Source of the DNA: Cytophagales bacterium
GTDB lineage: Bacteria > Bacteroidota > Bacteroidia > Cytophagales > Cyclobacteriaceae
DNA length: 64,000 nucleotides
Assembly (NCBI GenBank): GCA_033344775.1
Contig: JAWPMT010000002.1
Coordinates: forward strand, 834,685-898,684
Reading direction: 5' to 3'
In this document: in pieces, positions 12,501-19,735 of the stretch
How the letters are laid out: each line of letters begins with the position of its first letter
How positions within the stretch are numbered: position 1 is the first letter of the stretch
Notes under the pieces: generated by a model
What the model was told of the DNA's origin: nothing
The model's database searches: none
The model's input: the letters and a program-made list of their open reading frames with translations, nothing else
Translations under genes and position numbers: made by a program

Positions 12501-15500
12501 GGGTGATGTATCCATTGGCCAGCCTATACCCGGAAGTTCTGCTGTGTTGCTGGACGACAGCCTCAATCCGGTAGCAACTGGAACCCCAGGAGAAATTTAC
12601 ATACGAACGCCCTTCCAGACATTGGGGTATTTCAAGGATCCGGAACTAACGAACACGAGTTTTATCCATCACCCGATGTGTGTTGGATCGGATGAGCTTT
12701 TGTACAGAACAGGTGACCTGGCGATAAAGGAAGCAGATGGCAACTATTCATTCTTAGGTCGTAAGGATAATCAGGTGAAGATTCAGGGTATTCGTGTTGA
12801 ATTAGGATCGATAGAGACGCATATCATCAGTTACCCGTCCGTCGAAGAAGTGGCGGTATTTTATGATCAGGAGGCAAATATCCTGGGAGCATGTGTCAAT
12901 GCCCCATCTAGCACCCAACCTGAGCAGATCAATCAGTATTTGTCTGGGATACTTCCCAACTACATGATACCAGTTCATTACCACCTGATGGAAGGGTTTC
13001 CTAAGAACAGTAATGGAAAGGCGGATCGCAAGGCATTGCGAAGGGAATGGGAGGTGGCCTTACAGAAGAGAAAGGCAGAAATCCGGACGCCTGAGACTCC
13101 TTTGGAGGCACAATTAGTCGAGATTTGGTCAGGAGTCCTTAAAGTTGAGATTGAAGCCATCGGAACAGAGTCCAACTTCTTTGAACTTGGAGGAAATTCA
13201 CTGAAAGCCATGATATTAGTGGGTCAATTGTCCAGGGCCCTGGAGGTTGCCGTAACGGTGAAGGATCTGTTTACTTATCAAAATGTAAAGAGCCTTTCCA
13301 CGCATATATCCAGCTTGACCAAAAGTGACTTTGTCGAGATCACACGGACATCAAATAAGCCTTATTATGCCACTTCATCGGCACAACAACGGTTGTACTT
13401 TCTGTACGAATTCGACAAAGACTCCCTGGCCTATAACATGCCTCAGACGGTGCGACTCGAAGGAGAACTTGATCATTCAAGATTGGAACAGGCTTTTCGC
13501 GGTTTAGTAGATCGTCATGAAGTCTTGCGAACTTCTTTTCATATGATTGATGGACAGGTCTTACAAAAGGTGCATGATGATGCTGTATTCGCAATTGAAC
13601 GCTATGATTCAAGCGAAGATGAAATTCCAGCAGTTATTGAGGAGTTTGTTCGACCTTTTGATTTAGGACAAGCGCCGCTTTTAAGGGTAGGTCTGATTCG
13701 CGTATCCGATAAGGTTCATGTATTGGTGGTCGATATGCACCATATCATAAGTGATGGTACTTCTCAGGGAATCTTGATTGATGACTTCATGAGTATCTAT
13801 TCAGGAAAGGTTTCTGACGCATTAAGGCTGCAATACAAAGATTATGCAGAATGGCAACACGACAGCAGTCGACAAGAGCGTCTGTTGATTTCGAAAGCGT
13901 ACTGGATGGATGTCTTTGATCGTGAAGGAAGTGTACTTGATCTTCCTTCAGATTTCCCCCGTCCAAATACGAAAAGCAATGCAGGTGCATCCTTCGATTT
14001 CTTCTTAGATGAAAATGAAGTAGCATCGTTGAAATCTATTTGTGAACAGGAAGGGGTCACCATGTTCATGATGTTGCTTGCTGTTTTCAATGTTTTGTTG
14101 AGCAAATTGAGCAATGAAGAAGATGTCGTGATTGGTACGCCTACTTCAGGCCGGGATCACCCCGATCTTCAGGAAATGATCGGGATGTTTGTCAATACCC
14201 TGGCGTTACGGAATTATCCAAAGCCGGATCTTGGTTTTTCAGCATTCTTAAAGTCTGTGAAAGAGAGTACACTGCACAGCTTCGACCATCAGGCATACCA
14301 ATACGAGGATCTGGTAGAAGCATTGAATGTGACACGTGATACCAGTCGAAATCCGTTGTTCGATGTGACGTTCGCTTACCAGAATTTCGAGCGCTCATTA
14401 TTGGAGATTCCTGGTTTGGTTTTGAAAAGTCAAGGCCTTGATGGGAAGGAAGCCAAATTCGATTTAAGCTTAACGGGTGTGGAATCCGGGCAACAGGTAT
14501 ACTTCCAGTTAAAGTATTCTACGGATCTATTCAAAACCGCCACGATTGAGCGGTTCACCAGGCAATTCAGGCAAATTGTTTCTGACCTAATTGCGAATCC
14601 TGATGCTAAGCTCCGTGATTTATCGATTTTGCTGGAGGAAGACAAAAAAGACTTGCTGACCGTATTCGATAAAGGAAGCGTTGCTTATCCTGAACACGAT
14701 AATGTCATTAAGCGATTCCTTGATCAGGTTTCGACAAATCCTGCCAAGCCTGCTTTGAAGGCACCAGACAAGCGTTGGTCTTACGGTGAACTGGAAGAAA
14801 GCACAAGGAAATTATCTCACCACTTACAACACCATGGAGTGGGGCAGGATGATTTGTGTTTTGTGATGACCCAGACACCAGTATCGATGATTGTGTCAGC
14901 GCTTGGTGTATTAAGAGCAGGAAAAATATTTGTGCCGATTTCGAATGACCTTCCTGAGGATCAGATATCGGAACTGATTGCTGCGTATGCGCCGAGTTGG
15001 ATCATACTCGACGAAAAATCGGCTGACCGGTTAGCTTCTCTGCAATCATCCATACAGGCCATATCTGCCAAAGTCTGCTTTTATGATCTAAAACCAGAAA
15101 CGAAACTGGACTGGACCCTGGCTGCCTCCTTTGTTTCCGAGAACCCTGATCTCGACTTGAGTTCCTATCAGGACCCGACTTTAGATCCGGAACAACCTTG
15201 TTACGTCTACTTCACTTCCGGTTCAACGAATAAGTCGAAAGCTATACTTGGGGCTTATAAAGGCCTCAATCACTTCATTGACTGGGAGATCAACTATTTA
15301 GGTCTGGAAGTAGAAGCGAAGGTCAGTCAGTTGATCACACCGACGTTTGATGCATTTTTCAGGGACTTATTTGTGCCATTATGTTCTGGTGGAACCTTAT
15401 TCATTCCTCCGAGAACGGAAGGCATCTTGAAAATTGATGAGCTGGCAAGCTGGCTCGATCAGCATGAGATCAATTTGATGCATTGTGGTCCGTCGCTGCT

Positions 15501-18500
15501 TAGAGAGTTAATGACTCAATCTTCAGTTCGTCCATTGGAACACCTCCGACATGTGTTAATGTCTGGAGAAGCGATTTATGGAGAAGACGTGAAGCGGTGG
15601 TCCGACACGTTTGGAACAACAGCTCAGTTGGTGAACTTGTATGGTCCCTCAGAGACAACCATGGTCAAGTTTGCCTATGCAATTGATTATCAAAGTGATC
15701 AGAAAGGAGATATACCGATTGGCCAACCCATTCCTGGCTGTACTGCAGTATTGCTGGACAACAGTCTCAACGCGGTTGCACCGGGAACCACAGGAGAAGT
15801 TTGCATACGTACACCCTACCAGACATTGGGTTATTACAAAGATCCTGCGCTAACGAGCACTAGTTTTATCCATCATCCCTTGTGTATTGAACCGGATGAG
15901 CTTCTTTACCGAACAGGGGACCTTGCCATTAAAGAACCGAATGGTAACTATTCATTCGTTGGTCGTAGGGATAATCAAGTAAAGATCCAGGGTATTCGAG
16001 TTGAGTTGGGAGCGATAGAATCTCATATCATCAGTTATCCGTCCGTGGAGGAAGTTGTGGTCTTCTATGATCAGAAGACAAATATCCTGGGAGCATGCCT
16101 CAATGCCCGATCGAATACTCAACCTGAACAGATCAATCAGTATTTGTCGGGAATACTTCCTAACTACATGATCCCGGTGCATTACCACTTCATGGATGGG
16201 TTTCCTAAGAACAGTAATGGAAAGGCAGACCGTAGGGCATTGCGAAAGGAATGGGAAGAAGGATTGCAGAAAAGAAAGACGGAAATCCGGGCACCTGAGA
16301 CACCTTTGGAAGCCCAGCTTGTCGAGATTTGGTCAGGTGTGCTGGATATAGCCGCCGCAGCTATTGGAACCGAGGCCAACTTCTTTGAGCTAGGAGGAAA
16401 TTCCCTTAAAGCCATGATACTGGTCGGGCAATTGTCTAAAGAGCTGGAAGTACAGGTCAGGGTAAAAGACATTTTTACTTTTCAAAATATAAGAAGTCTC
16501 GGAGGTCATATTTCCGGGCTGTCGAAAGACGCTCATATGGCGATTGCTAAGGTGGAGAACAGGGACTATTACGCTACTTCATCTGCCCAGCAGCGGTTGT
16601 ATTTCCTTTATGAGTTTGACCAAGACTCATTGGCGTACAACATGCCTCAGGTAGTTCGACTAACCGGGGAATTGGACAAAATAAGACTTGAACGGGCCTT
16701 TTTTGGTCTGATCGAACGATATGAGATTTTGCGCACTTCTATCCACCTGATCGATGATGAGGTTATGCAAAAAGTGCATGATGATTTTTCATTTAGCATT
16801 CAAGTTTACCATTCTACTGAGGCAGGTGTTTCGACCATACTTGATCAATTTGTTCGTCCATTTGATTTAGAAGTAGCCCCGCTCTTCAGAGTAGGTCTTA
16901 TTGAAGTATCATCGACCAATCACATTCTGATTGTGGACATGCACCACATCATTTGCGATGGAACATCTCATGAGTTGCTGATCAGAGAATTCATGAGTTT
17001 GTACAATGGAGAAAGCCGTGACTTGCCTTCATTGCATTATAAGGATTTTTCAGAATGGCAACGAAGTACTGAACATCTGGAACGTATTTCCAGATCCAAA
17101 GACCATTGGTTAGAGGTGTTTCGCGAAGATGTTGTTGTGCTCGATCTTCCGACGGATCACGTAAGACCTGCTGTATGGGACGCTTCGGGTGATATTATGA
17201 GTTTCTCCCTGAATGAGTCCACTGAGTCAAAACTTGTCGCTTTGTGTGAGAAGGAAGGGGTTACGATGTTCATCATCCTTTTATCCGTTTTCAATGTGCT
17301 GCTAAATAAATTGAGCAATGAAGAAGACATTGTAGTCGGAACTCCAACGTCCGGAAGAAATCACGTGGATATTCAGGAGATGATCGGAATGTTTGTCAAT
17401 ACCTTGGCTTTGAGGAATTATCCGAAGGCTGAGCTGACTTTTTCCGAGTTCCTGCAAACGGTGAAGAGAGGTACTTTGGAAAGTTTCGACCATCAGGAAT
17501 ACCAGTACGAAGATCTGGTAGAAGCTTTGAATGTAGTTCGGGATACCAGTCGCAACCCCTTATTTGATGTGATGTTCTCGTATCAAAATTTTGACAGGGC
17601 TTCATTATCAATCCCTGATCTTTCTTTGGAAGCGTATCCAATTGATTATCAAATCGCCAAGTTTGATTTGACTTTATCTGTACTCGAATTGAAGGAAGGG
17701 CTGAGATTCGTTTTTGAGTATTCTACACAATTATTCGAACGAGGGTCCATCGAGCGATTCATACGATACTTCAATCAAATAATTGATAGCATCGTTGATA
17801 ATCCGGATGTTGTCATTGGAGAGATTGATCCGCTTACAAGTGACGAAAAAGACGAACTGATCAATGGGTATAATCAAACAGAGTTGGCGTTTGATAAGGA
17901 TATTTCAATCCAGCAACTTTTTGAGAGTCAGGTAGTGCTTCGGCCGGAAGCCACTGCACTTGTTTTTGAAGGAAAATACATCAGCTACCAGGAGTTAAAC
18001 CGACGATCAAATCAAGTAGCAAACACTTTAAGAAGCCAGGGAATTGGACGAAACAATGTCGTAGGGCTCTTGATGGACAGAAGTGCTGACATGGTAGTCG
18101 CCCTGTTGGGCGTCATCAAATCCGGTGGAGCCTATTTGCCGATTGATGCATCCTTACCTTCAGATCGAATTGATTATTATTTGTCTAATGGTAACGTTGC
18201 GCTGGTATTGACCAATAGCAATCAGTCATCTAAATGTCAATTTAATGGCCTGGTGATCAATATGGCGGATGCTTCAATCATGGAACAGTCCGCCGAAAAC
18301 CCTGAACGAATTAATACTCCAGAGGATCTTTTATATGTGATTTACACATCCGGATCTACTGGTAAGCCAAAAGGAGTGATGGTCAATCATGAGAATTACT
18401 TGAATGTTACCCAATCATGGTTTGATGCTTATGGATTAGATCGCCTGTCAGTCAACCTGCTGCAGATGGCTAGTTTTTCATTCGATGTTTTTTCCGGCGA

Positions 18501-19731
18501 TGTGGCTCGCGCACTGCTTAGTGGTGGAAAAATGGTGGTATGTCCGGAGGATATTCGGTTGGAACCAGAAAACCTGTACGATATCCTGAGTCAGGAATCG
18601 ATCAATATCCTTGAGTCCACACCTTCGCTTATTGTACCATTGATGAGCTACATCAGGGAAAATAACCTGAATATCGACTTTATGAAGTTGCTGATTCTGG
18701 GCTCGGATGTGTGCAGTGTCGCAGATTTCCAATGGTTGCTTGAAGATTTTGGAGATGTGATTCGCATTGTGAACTCCTATGGCGTCACAGAAGCTACCAT
18801 TGATAGCAGTTTCTACGAAACTTCGCTATCAGCTTTACCATCATCGGGTAATGTACCGATCGGGAAACCATTGGGTAATGTGAAATACTATGTCCTCGAC
18901 AAGCACTTGAAATTGTTACCCAGAGGTGTAACCGGTGAGCTCTATATCGGCGGTAAAGGTGTTAGTGCAGGTTATATAAGTCAAAAGGATTTGACCGATG
19001 AACGCTTTTTGGCAAATCCATTTTTGGAGGGTGATCGAATCTATAGGACCGGAGATCTGGTCCGATGGTTACCTGACGGAAATTTGACCTTTCTGGGGAG
19101 AGTAGATGATCAAGTTAAAATAAGAGGATACCGCATCGAACTTGGCGAAATAGCAAGTCAATTACTGAATCATGATGACATCACCGAAGCAGTAGTTCTT
19201 CCAAAAGGAACGCAAGGTGATCAATACCTTGTAGGTTATTACCTGTCAGAAAAGGAGATCTCATCCAAGACCATTAAAAGTTATTTAATGGAGCGGCTCC
19301 CTGATTACATGTTACCATCATTTTTTGAACAGGTCGATAGCTTCCAGCTAACTTCAAACGGTAAAATTGATAGAAAGAGCTTACCTGATCCAACGATCGG
19401 TGGAAGTGAGGATTACATGGCTCCGACGGACGAGGTAGAAGAAAAACTGGTACATATATGGAGCAAGGTACTTGACATGGACACGGAGGCGATTGGCGTA
19501 AATGACCACTTTTTTGAAATAGGAGGTAACTCCCTGAAAATCATCAAACTCAAGTCGATGATCGCAAGAGAATTTGCTTCTGATATATCAGTCGCACAAT
19601 TGTTTACATACACCACAATTTCAGCCATTCGGAACTTTCTTAGAGAAGGAGAATTGGATGTTGAACAGTATGAAAAACAATCGGATGCAGAAGTTGATTT
19701 GTTTGAGAATTTAATCAGGAACTTAAACTAG
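598..19731 (+). CDS. Six-module NRPS (dock-[C-A-T]x6), 6377 aa
   Basis: Giant non-ribosomal peptide synthetase, cytosolic, that adds six residues. Order: TubC-type docking domain (residues 15-68), then six C-A-T modules beginning near residues 84, 1124, 2156, 3186, 4255 and 5323. Condensation HHxxxDG histidines are at 209, 1250, 2283, 3313, 4381 and 5449. Phosphopantetheine serines are at 1070, 2103, 3133, 4201, 5269 and 6312. A-domain specificity codes predict X, Val, basic?, Y, Y, Orn. There is no epimerase, methyltransferase or thioesterase, so all residues should be L unless changed in trans. The protein ends in a T domain plus an acidic tail (DLFENLIRNLN) that probably docks onto the KS of the next protein, 4 bp downstream. 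ATG 598 is chosen because it precedes the docking domain; no Shine-Dalgarno is visible, as is usual in Bacteroidota. A C domain at the first module together with a docking domain means it extends a chain made elsewhere or accepts a starter acyl group. Confidence 0.97.
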   Translation: MIEPTSHITPTAPSDEIIELFKTIKECNHRLYLDDNNNLRLAVYEGKLTDDLRDKIASNKSELITFLKSRKSFSSIPKAQNKEVYVASSAQKRLYFLYEFDKASLAYNMPYLLRLNGNLDQVRLESAFRQLLDRHEILRTSFIRVGDEVAQKISEGLDFTISRFKQKEEEIPTLIKRFIRPFNLAEGPLIRVGLVEMDPKQYLLMVDMHHIIIDGAAQAIFMKEFMSLYEGASLTLPSLQYKDYSEWQLSDSRQSQLEEHKAFWMDLFADEVQILELPYDRERPKLKQYAGAIKTFQLDVEKTNQLRRFNQEHGATMFMTFLAAFNVLLSKLSNQEDVVVGTPTAGRNHIDLEDILGTFINTLALRNNPRGDLGFDKFLEQLKQRVIQCFDHQDFQYEELVESLRLVRDTGRNPLFDVMFSFQDQAKTSFSLPGLDISPYENGHQVSKFDLSLYGSESDGEVSFSFEYSRELFEEKTIERFIDYFNRILDQILDQPTVKIAEIGMLSDAEIHEQLFSFNDTETAFSLDETVIDIFERQAASTPDSIALINGNEQLTYAMFADRINAMAASLVENGVKEGAVVAILSNRSFDMVASLYACLKCGCTFLPIEPSTLPARINFILDDSQASMILVASDRAGTLEVDIPLLILEELASNPDYPSKTVENRSRPESPAYLLYTSGSTGLPKGVRVSHKPLTNLLLSLHKRYPFGNQDRYLLKTSYTFDVSLTELFGWFQRGGALALLPVGDESDMDKIVDAIGEYGITHINLSASVISVFTDRLLDRGLADVATVRYVFSVGEAILASQARHFASLESHIKLENLYGPTEATIFSSSYSLSSLGDHALVPIGRPLENIRYLILDKYNNIQPKGVIGELCIGGIGLADGYVKREELTDEKFIDNPYFDGERLYKTGDRAHWLPNGEVAYLGRQDDQVKIRGFRIELGEIESGLLEHDQIQEAAVLLKNRGQEKLLVGYFTANKGLASADVRSYLAERLPEYMVPSNYVQLEKFPVTNSGKLNRKALPEPDYGTSGIYVAPYTEIEEKLVSIWSEVLALDKELISVEESFFELGGHSLKAMALTNKISQVFAVRLPVKVVFVYQDVRSQASHLTELSGNEEQSISAAPSKPYYKTSSAQQRQYFLHAFDKESLAYNLPQIVKVAGKLDSDRLEETFKALVQRHEVLRTAFEVIDEEVVQRPVDDYHFQIEKHKSDHEGAKKIITDFIRPFDLSNPLLLRVGLIQMSAEEHILMVDMHHIITDGISQGLVIREFMRLYDGDQLNELSIQYKDYSEWQQSDAQKEQLSTQREFWLNEFQEETELLELPTDFVRPKLQDTSGATLRIPLTADETSGLQALSEEQGTTMFITMLSLLNVLLNKLSNQQDIIVGTPTAGRNHADLEEMLGMFVNTLVLRNQVDGDLKYLDFLSNVKEKVLTCFEHQDYQYEELVEALSLPRDTGHNPLFDVMFSYQNFERESLSIPEISLQPYHHGHNLAKFDLTFTVTESDDHFLLDIGYATSLFKEETISSFVTYFKRIINAVTGNSLISIADIDILSPSDKEELLYAFNATKVDYPKGQSIVNLFEKQVATSGGSVALISGGDQITYSQLNARANQIARVLREKGLSSEELVGLYADRTIAAITGILGILKAGGAYLPLDMDYPEERLGYMLSDSKSRIVLSQGDFPETLEKGRQVLNLEEIGKDLATDNLNVGRTSDQLAYVMYTSGTTGNPKGVMVIEKNISRLLYGQEYVALSSSTMILGTGKLVFDASTFEIWGSLLHGGKLVLASDEHLLDVTQFTTLLFTHSVNTMWLTSSLFNQCVNEDAGIFSGMEQLIVGGEALSPHHINLTRELHPQLQLINGYGPTEGTTFSICHKITEDYESNIPLGVPINNTRIYILDKYQKLQPKGVVGELCIGGDGLTRGYLNNPELTNVKFVDDPFEAGQKIYKTGDLAKWLPDGTIEFLGRVDDQIKLRGFRIELPEIENCLLLLEVISSAVVLVIEQEGEKVLVAYYVSEDELKPSELRDHLSGRLPGYMVPAHFIHLGQLPITKNGKLDRRALPAVTIASESAYVAPSSDIQEELVRLWSEVLKLENDQISVTSNFFELGGHSLKVMVLANKISKEFDIKLPVKEVFAHQDILSMGDYISKLEKSEHKPIPKSIIKEYYAATAAQRRLFFLYEFDRKSLAYNLPQVIRLKGALEIDRLQNAFESLLQRHEILRTSFELSGNELIQNISQEVPFEIMHFSGNESDISGIINEFVRPFDLQNAPLFRVGLIRIAKDHHLLIVDMHHIISDGVSHVVLSEEFMQVYHGESLPDQILQYRDYAEWINSTDSQEKLAEQKEYWLEEFASQPDVLGLPYDYERPQEKDFSGSKLSFELDDQQTARLKELSGEQGTTMFTTILAIFNVMLSKISNQRDIVVGVPTAGRNHVDLERMLGMFVNTLVLRNHPAGDMSFGSFLSKVKDKTISSFAHHDYQYEDLIEALGVERDKSRNPLFDVMFSYQNFDTETLAFDGLEMESYPFGHEVSQFDLTLTAIEQPSGMQLTFEYSTELFKSVTIQKFTDYFIQVVNAVIANTEVLLSDIDILSTEERQLQLQVFNDTSRNYDANKTLTEVFENRVKQGPDQTALVFNDRLLSYSELQDQVNLQFARLLEAGVKPGHVVGLMINRSHELIVGMLAILKVGAAYLPIDPKLPEHRIKLMLEDTNASLLLTESEWLDQYAQQLKVMDIHDPVTEPRLSDHQTNHDASQLAYVLYTSGSTGKPKGVMVEHRSVINLIISLQEKYTFDNGEKVLLFSNVSFDTSVEQIWLALLTGGALVIADETTLLNGNLLNDYIQQHQVSHLDITPSFLANVTIAPTPYLKRIVVGGEKCPVHIASKYSKDFDVYNSYGPTEATVTTHVYQFDPSIASLTHLPLGQTIANSRTYILNEDGALQPTGVIGEIYIGGACLSRGYLNNPELTAKKFVEDPFLKGETLYKTGDLGRWLEDGSIEFKDRSDDQLKVRGFRVEAGEIENHLISHSSIEEVVILLKPLGRENVLVAYYLAQAEVADKELREHLSQRLPGYMIPTSFIFLEAFPVNINGKLDKEALPDPEIKVDESKTEAASETEEQLISIWSEILDIKKDAIGTDANFFDLGGNSLTGMVLVTQLTKQFDVVVPVKDLFTYQTIKSLSTHISSLAKSDYVAIPKAPEKEFYATSSAQQRLYFLYNFDSNSLAYNMPQVVRMEGQLDRSKLEQAFRRLIERHEILRTSIHMIDDQVVQKVNEDFDFHISYFQSTEEKAPSVLEKFIQAFDLSKAPLIRVAVTEIGPQDHILLVDMHHIINDGTSHELLIKEFMSLYKEEELAQPTLHYKDYSEWQRSYGHQNRLAKAKAFWMDLFSEEISALNMPSDYARPKVKGTAGAIYDFALGEKEVRALRTISEQEGVTMFMMLLSVYNVFLSKLSNQEDVVVGTPTSGRSHADLEGMIGMFINTLALRNHPKNDLTFLEFLRSVKENTLESFDHQEYQYEDMVEALNVVRDTSRNPLFDVMFSYQNFEVSVMEMPGLILKDYDLRRKEIKFDLNLIGAESGEQVLFQMKYSTQLFKEETIKRFARQYKQVVTELVRNPDMMISEISILLDEDRIAFEQAFEQESVTYPEHNNVIERFLAQVATNPDSTALTALEGHWTYGELEESVRKLSHHLQHYGEKQDELCFVMTQSPVSMIVSALGVLRVGKIFVPISNDLPEDQISELMSMYTPSWIIIDKQSTDRLTSLQSSIQAISAKVCFYDLKPATEQDWFLADSFVSADLDIDLSSYQDPTLDPEKPCYVYFTSGSTNKSKAILGAYKGLNHIIDWEINHLGLGAETRVTQLITPTFDAFFRDLFAPLCSGGALFIPPRAEGILKVDELATWLDQHRITLMHCGPSLLRELMFQSSAHPLEHLRYVLMSGEAIYGEDVKRWADTFGTKAQLVNLYGPSETAMIKFAYEIDYQNDQEGDVSIGQPIPGSSAVLLDDSLNPVATGTPGEIYIRTPFQTLGYFKDPELTNTSFIHHPMCVGSDELLYRTGDLAIKEADGNYSFLGRKDNQVKIQGIRVELGSIETHIISYPSVEEVAVFYDQEANILGACVNAPSSTQPEQINQYLSGILPNYMIPVHYHLMEGFPKNSNGKADRKALRREWEVALQKRKAEIRTPETPLEAQLVEIWSGVLKVEIEAIGTESNFFELGGNSLKAMILVGQLSRALEVAVTVKDLFTYQNVKSLSTHISSLTKSDFVEITRTSNKPYYATSSAQQRLYFLYEFDKDSLAYNMPQTVRLEGELDHSRLEQAFRGLVDRHEVLRTSFHMIDGQVLQKVHDDAVFAIERYDSSEDEIPAVIEEFVRPFDLGQAPLLRVGLIRVSDKVHVLVVDMHHIISDGTSQGILIDDFMSIYSGKVSDALRLQYKDYAEWQHDSSRQERLLISKAYWMDVFDREGSVLDLPSDFPRPNTKSNAGASFDFFLDENEVASLKSICEQEGVTMFMMLLAVFNVLLSKLSNEEDVVIGTPTSGRDHPDLQEMIGMFVNTLALRNYPKPDLGFSAFLKSVKESTLHSFDHQAYQYEDLVEALNVTRDTSRNPLFDVTFAYQNFERSLLEIPGLVLKSQGLDGKEAKFDLSLTGVESGQQVYFQLKYSTDLFKTATIERFTRQFRQIVSDLIANPDAKLRDLSILLEEDKKDLLTVFDKGSVAYPEHDNVIKRFLDQVSTNPAKPALKAPDKRWSYGELEESTRKLSHHLQHHGVGQDDLCFVMTQTPVSMIVSALGVLRAGKIFVPISNDLPEDQISELIAAYAPSWIILDEKSADRLASLQSSIQAISAKVCFYDLKPETKLDWTLAASFVSENPDLDLSSYQDPTLDPEQPCYVYFTSGSTNKSKAILGAYKGLNHFIDWEINYLGLEVEAKVSQLITPTFDAFFRDLFVPLCSGGTLFIPPRTEGILKIDELASWLDQHEINLMHCGPSLLRELMTQSSVRPLEHLRHVLMSGEAIYGEDVKRWSDTFGTTAQLVNLYGPSETTMVKFAYAIDYQSDQKGDIPIGQPIPGCTAVLLDNSLNAVAPGTTGEVCIRTPYQTLGYYKDPALTSTSFIHHPLCIEPDELLYRTGDLAIKEPNGNYSFVGRRDNQVKIQGIRVELGAIESHIISYPSVEEVVVFYDQKTNILGACLNARSNTQPEQINQYLSGILPNYMIPVHYHFMDGFPKNSNGKADRRALRKEWEEGLQKRKTEIRAPETPLEAQLVEIWSGVLDIAAAAIGTEANFFELGGNSLKAMILVGQLSKELEVQVRVKDIFTFQNIRSLGGHISGLSKDAHMAIAKVENRDYYATSSAQQRLYFLYEFDQDSLAYNMPQVVRLTGELDKIRLERAFFGLIERYEILRTSIHLIDDEVMQKVHDDFSFSIQVYHSTEAGVSTILDQFVRPFDLEVAPLFRVGLIEVSSTNHILIVDMHHIICDGTSHELLIREFMSLYNGESRDLPSLHYKDFSEWQRSTEHLERISRSKDHWLEVFREDVVVLDLPTDHVRPAVWDASGDIMSFSLNESTESKLVALCEKEGVTMFIILLSVFNVLLNKLSNEEDIVVGTPTSGRNHVDIQEMIGMFVNTLALRNYPKAELTFSEFLQTVKRGTLESFDHQEYQYEDLVEALNVVRDTSRNPLFDVMFSYQNFDRASLSIPDLSLEAYPIDYQIAKFDLTLSVLELKEGLRFVFEYSTQLFERGSIERFIRYFNQIIDSIVDNPDVVIGEIDPLTSDEKDELINGYNQTELAFDKDISIQQLFESQVVLRPEATALVFEGKYISYQELNRRSNQVANTLRSQGIGRNNVVGLLMDRSADMVVALLGVIKSGGAYLPIDASLPSDRIDYYLSNGNVALVLTNSNQSSKCQFNGLVINMADASIMEQSAENPERINTPEDLLYVIYTSGSTGKPKGVMVNHENYLNVTQSWFDAYGLDRLSVNLLQMASFSFDVFSGDVARALLSGGKMVVCPEDIRLEPENLYDILSQESINILESTPSLIVPLMSYIRENNLNIDFMKLLILGSDVCSVADFQWLLEDFGDVIRIVNSYGVTEATIDSSFYETSLSALPSSGNVPIGKPLGNVKYYVLDKHLKLLPRGVTGELYIGGKGVSAGYISQKDLTDERFLANPFLEGDRIYRTGDLVRWLPDGNLTFLGRVDDQVKIRGYRIELGEIASQLLNHDDITEAVVLPKGTQGDQYLVGYYLSEKEISSKTIKSYLMERLPDYMLPSFFEQVDSFQLTSNGKIDRKSLPDPTIGGSEDYMAPTDEVEEKLVHIWSKVLDMDTEAIGVNDHFFEIGGNSLKIIKLKSMIAREFASDISVAQLFTYTTISAIRNFLREGELDVEQYEKQSDAEVDLFENLIRNLN
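640..801 (+). other. N-terminal TubC-type docking domain of gene 2
   Basis: Residues 15-68 of the six-module NRPS show the small docking fold pattern: helix (IIELFKTIKEC), beta hairpin (RLYLDDNNNLRLAVYEG), then LTDDLRDKIASNKSELITFLK. Such domains receive a short acidic C-terminal peptide of the upstream synthase. The only other copy here is at the start of gene 6, whose partner, gene 5, ends immediately before it. No partner for this copy lies in the window. Confidence 0.8.
847..3900 (+). other. NRPS module 1 (C-A-T), code DVTNFVLIFK, substrate unassigned
   Basis: C domain with HHIIIDG (His 209), A domain with YTSGSTGLPKG and FDVSLTEL (Asp 722), T domain with LGGHS (Ser 1070). Aligning by eye to the GrsA pocket positions gives DVTNFVLIF plus the invariant Lys (SGKLNRKAL). 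It does not match a code I recognise. It resembles DVTNFALVY in modules 1 and 3 of gene 6, so these three modules probably load the same or a similar residue. Confidence 0.85.
3967..7020 (+). other. NRPS module 2 (C-A-T), Val predicted
   Basis: C domain HHIITDG (His 1250); A domain with FDASTFEIW (Asp 1761), MYTSGTTGNPKG and INGYGPTEGTTFS; T domain LGGHS (Ser 2103). The pocket code reads DAFWIGGTFK, identical to the classical valine code of gramicidin S synthetase. The second Val module of this cluster (end of gene 5) has the same code and a closely similar A domain. Confidence 0.93.
7063..10110 (+). other. NRPS module 3 (C-A-T), code DTEDVGSVTK, basic residue suspected
   Basis: C domain HHIISDG (His 2283); A domain FDTSVEQIW (Asp 2795), YTSGSTGKPKG, NSYGPTEATVTT; T domain LGGNS (Ser 3133). 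The pocket has two extra acidic positions (Glu239, Asp278 in GrsA numbering), and resembles the lysine code DAESIGSVC at several positions. A basic residue such as Lys or Orn is therefore a reasonable but weak guess. The second module of gene 4 has the sister code DTENIGSVTK. Confidence 0.85.
10153..13300 (+). other. NRPS module 4 (C-A-T), atypical A-domain lineage, code DARHLSLMIK
   Basis: C domain HHIINDG (His 3313); T domain LGGNS (Ser 4201). The A domain is unlike its neighbours: core A3 reads FTSGSTNKSKAILG instead of YTSGSTGxPKG, A4 reads FDAFFRDLF (Asp 3850) and A8 reads QGIRVELGSIE instead of RGxRxELGEIE. The A3 Lys and the A10 Lys (SNGKADRKAL) are kept, so activity is likely. The code has Arg239 and His278, suggesting a polar or acidic side chain, but I cannot assign it. 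Confidence 0.85.
13360..16510 (+). other. NRPS module 5 (C-A-T), atypical A-domain lineage, code DARHLSLMVK
   Basis: C domain HHIISDG (His 4381), A domain with FTSGSTNKSKAILG and FDAFFRDLF (Asp 4918), T domain LGGNS (Ser 5269). The whole module is a diverged tandem copy of module 4. The pocket code differs only by Ile to Val at the last variable position, so both modules should add the same residue, giving a Y-Y dipeptide before Orn. Confidence 0.85.
16564..19640 (+). other. NRPS module 6 (C-A-T), Orn predicted
   Basis: C domain HHIICDG (His 5449); A domain FDVFSGDV (Asp 5963), YTSGSTGKPKG, NSYGVTEATIDS; T domain EIGGNSLKIIKL (Ser 6312). The pocket code DVGEIGSIDK is identical to the classical ornithine code. 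This T domain has IGG rather than LGG, as do the other T domains here that hand over to a ketosynthase. Confidence 0.92.
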
Positions 19732-19735
19732 AACA

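Larger units (their letters stand above)
10153..16510 (+). repeat. Older tandem module duplication (modules 4 and 5 of gene 2)
   Basis: Modules 4 (10153-13300) and 5 (13360-16510) share an atypical A-domain lineage and long identical peptide stretches, but the DNA has many silent differences. This duplication is older than the near-identical blocks elsewhere. Confidence 0.8.

Noticed and set aside
16564..17900. Heterocyclisation or dual epimerisation/condensation domains
   Set aside because: All C domains keep HHxxxDG rather than DxxxxD, and none has the extra N-terminal His motif of dual E/C domains.
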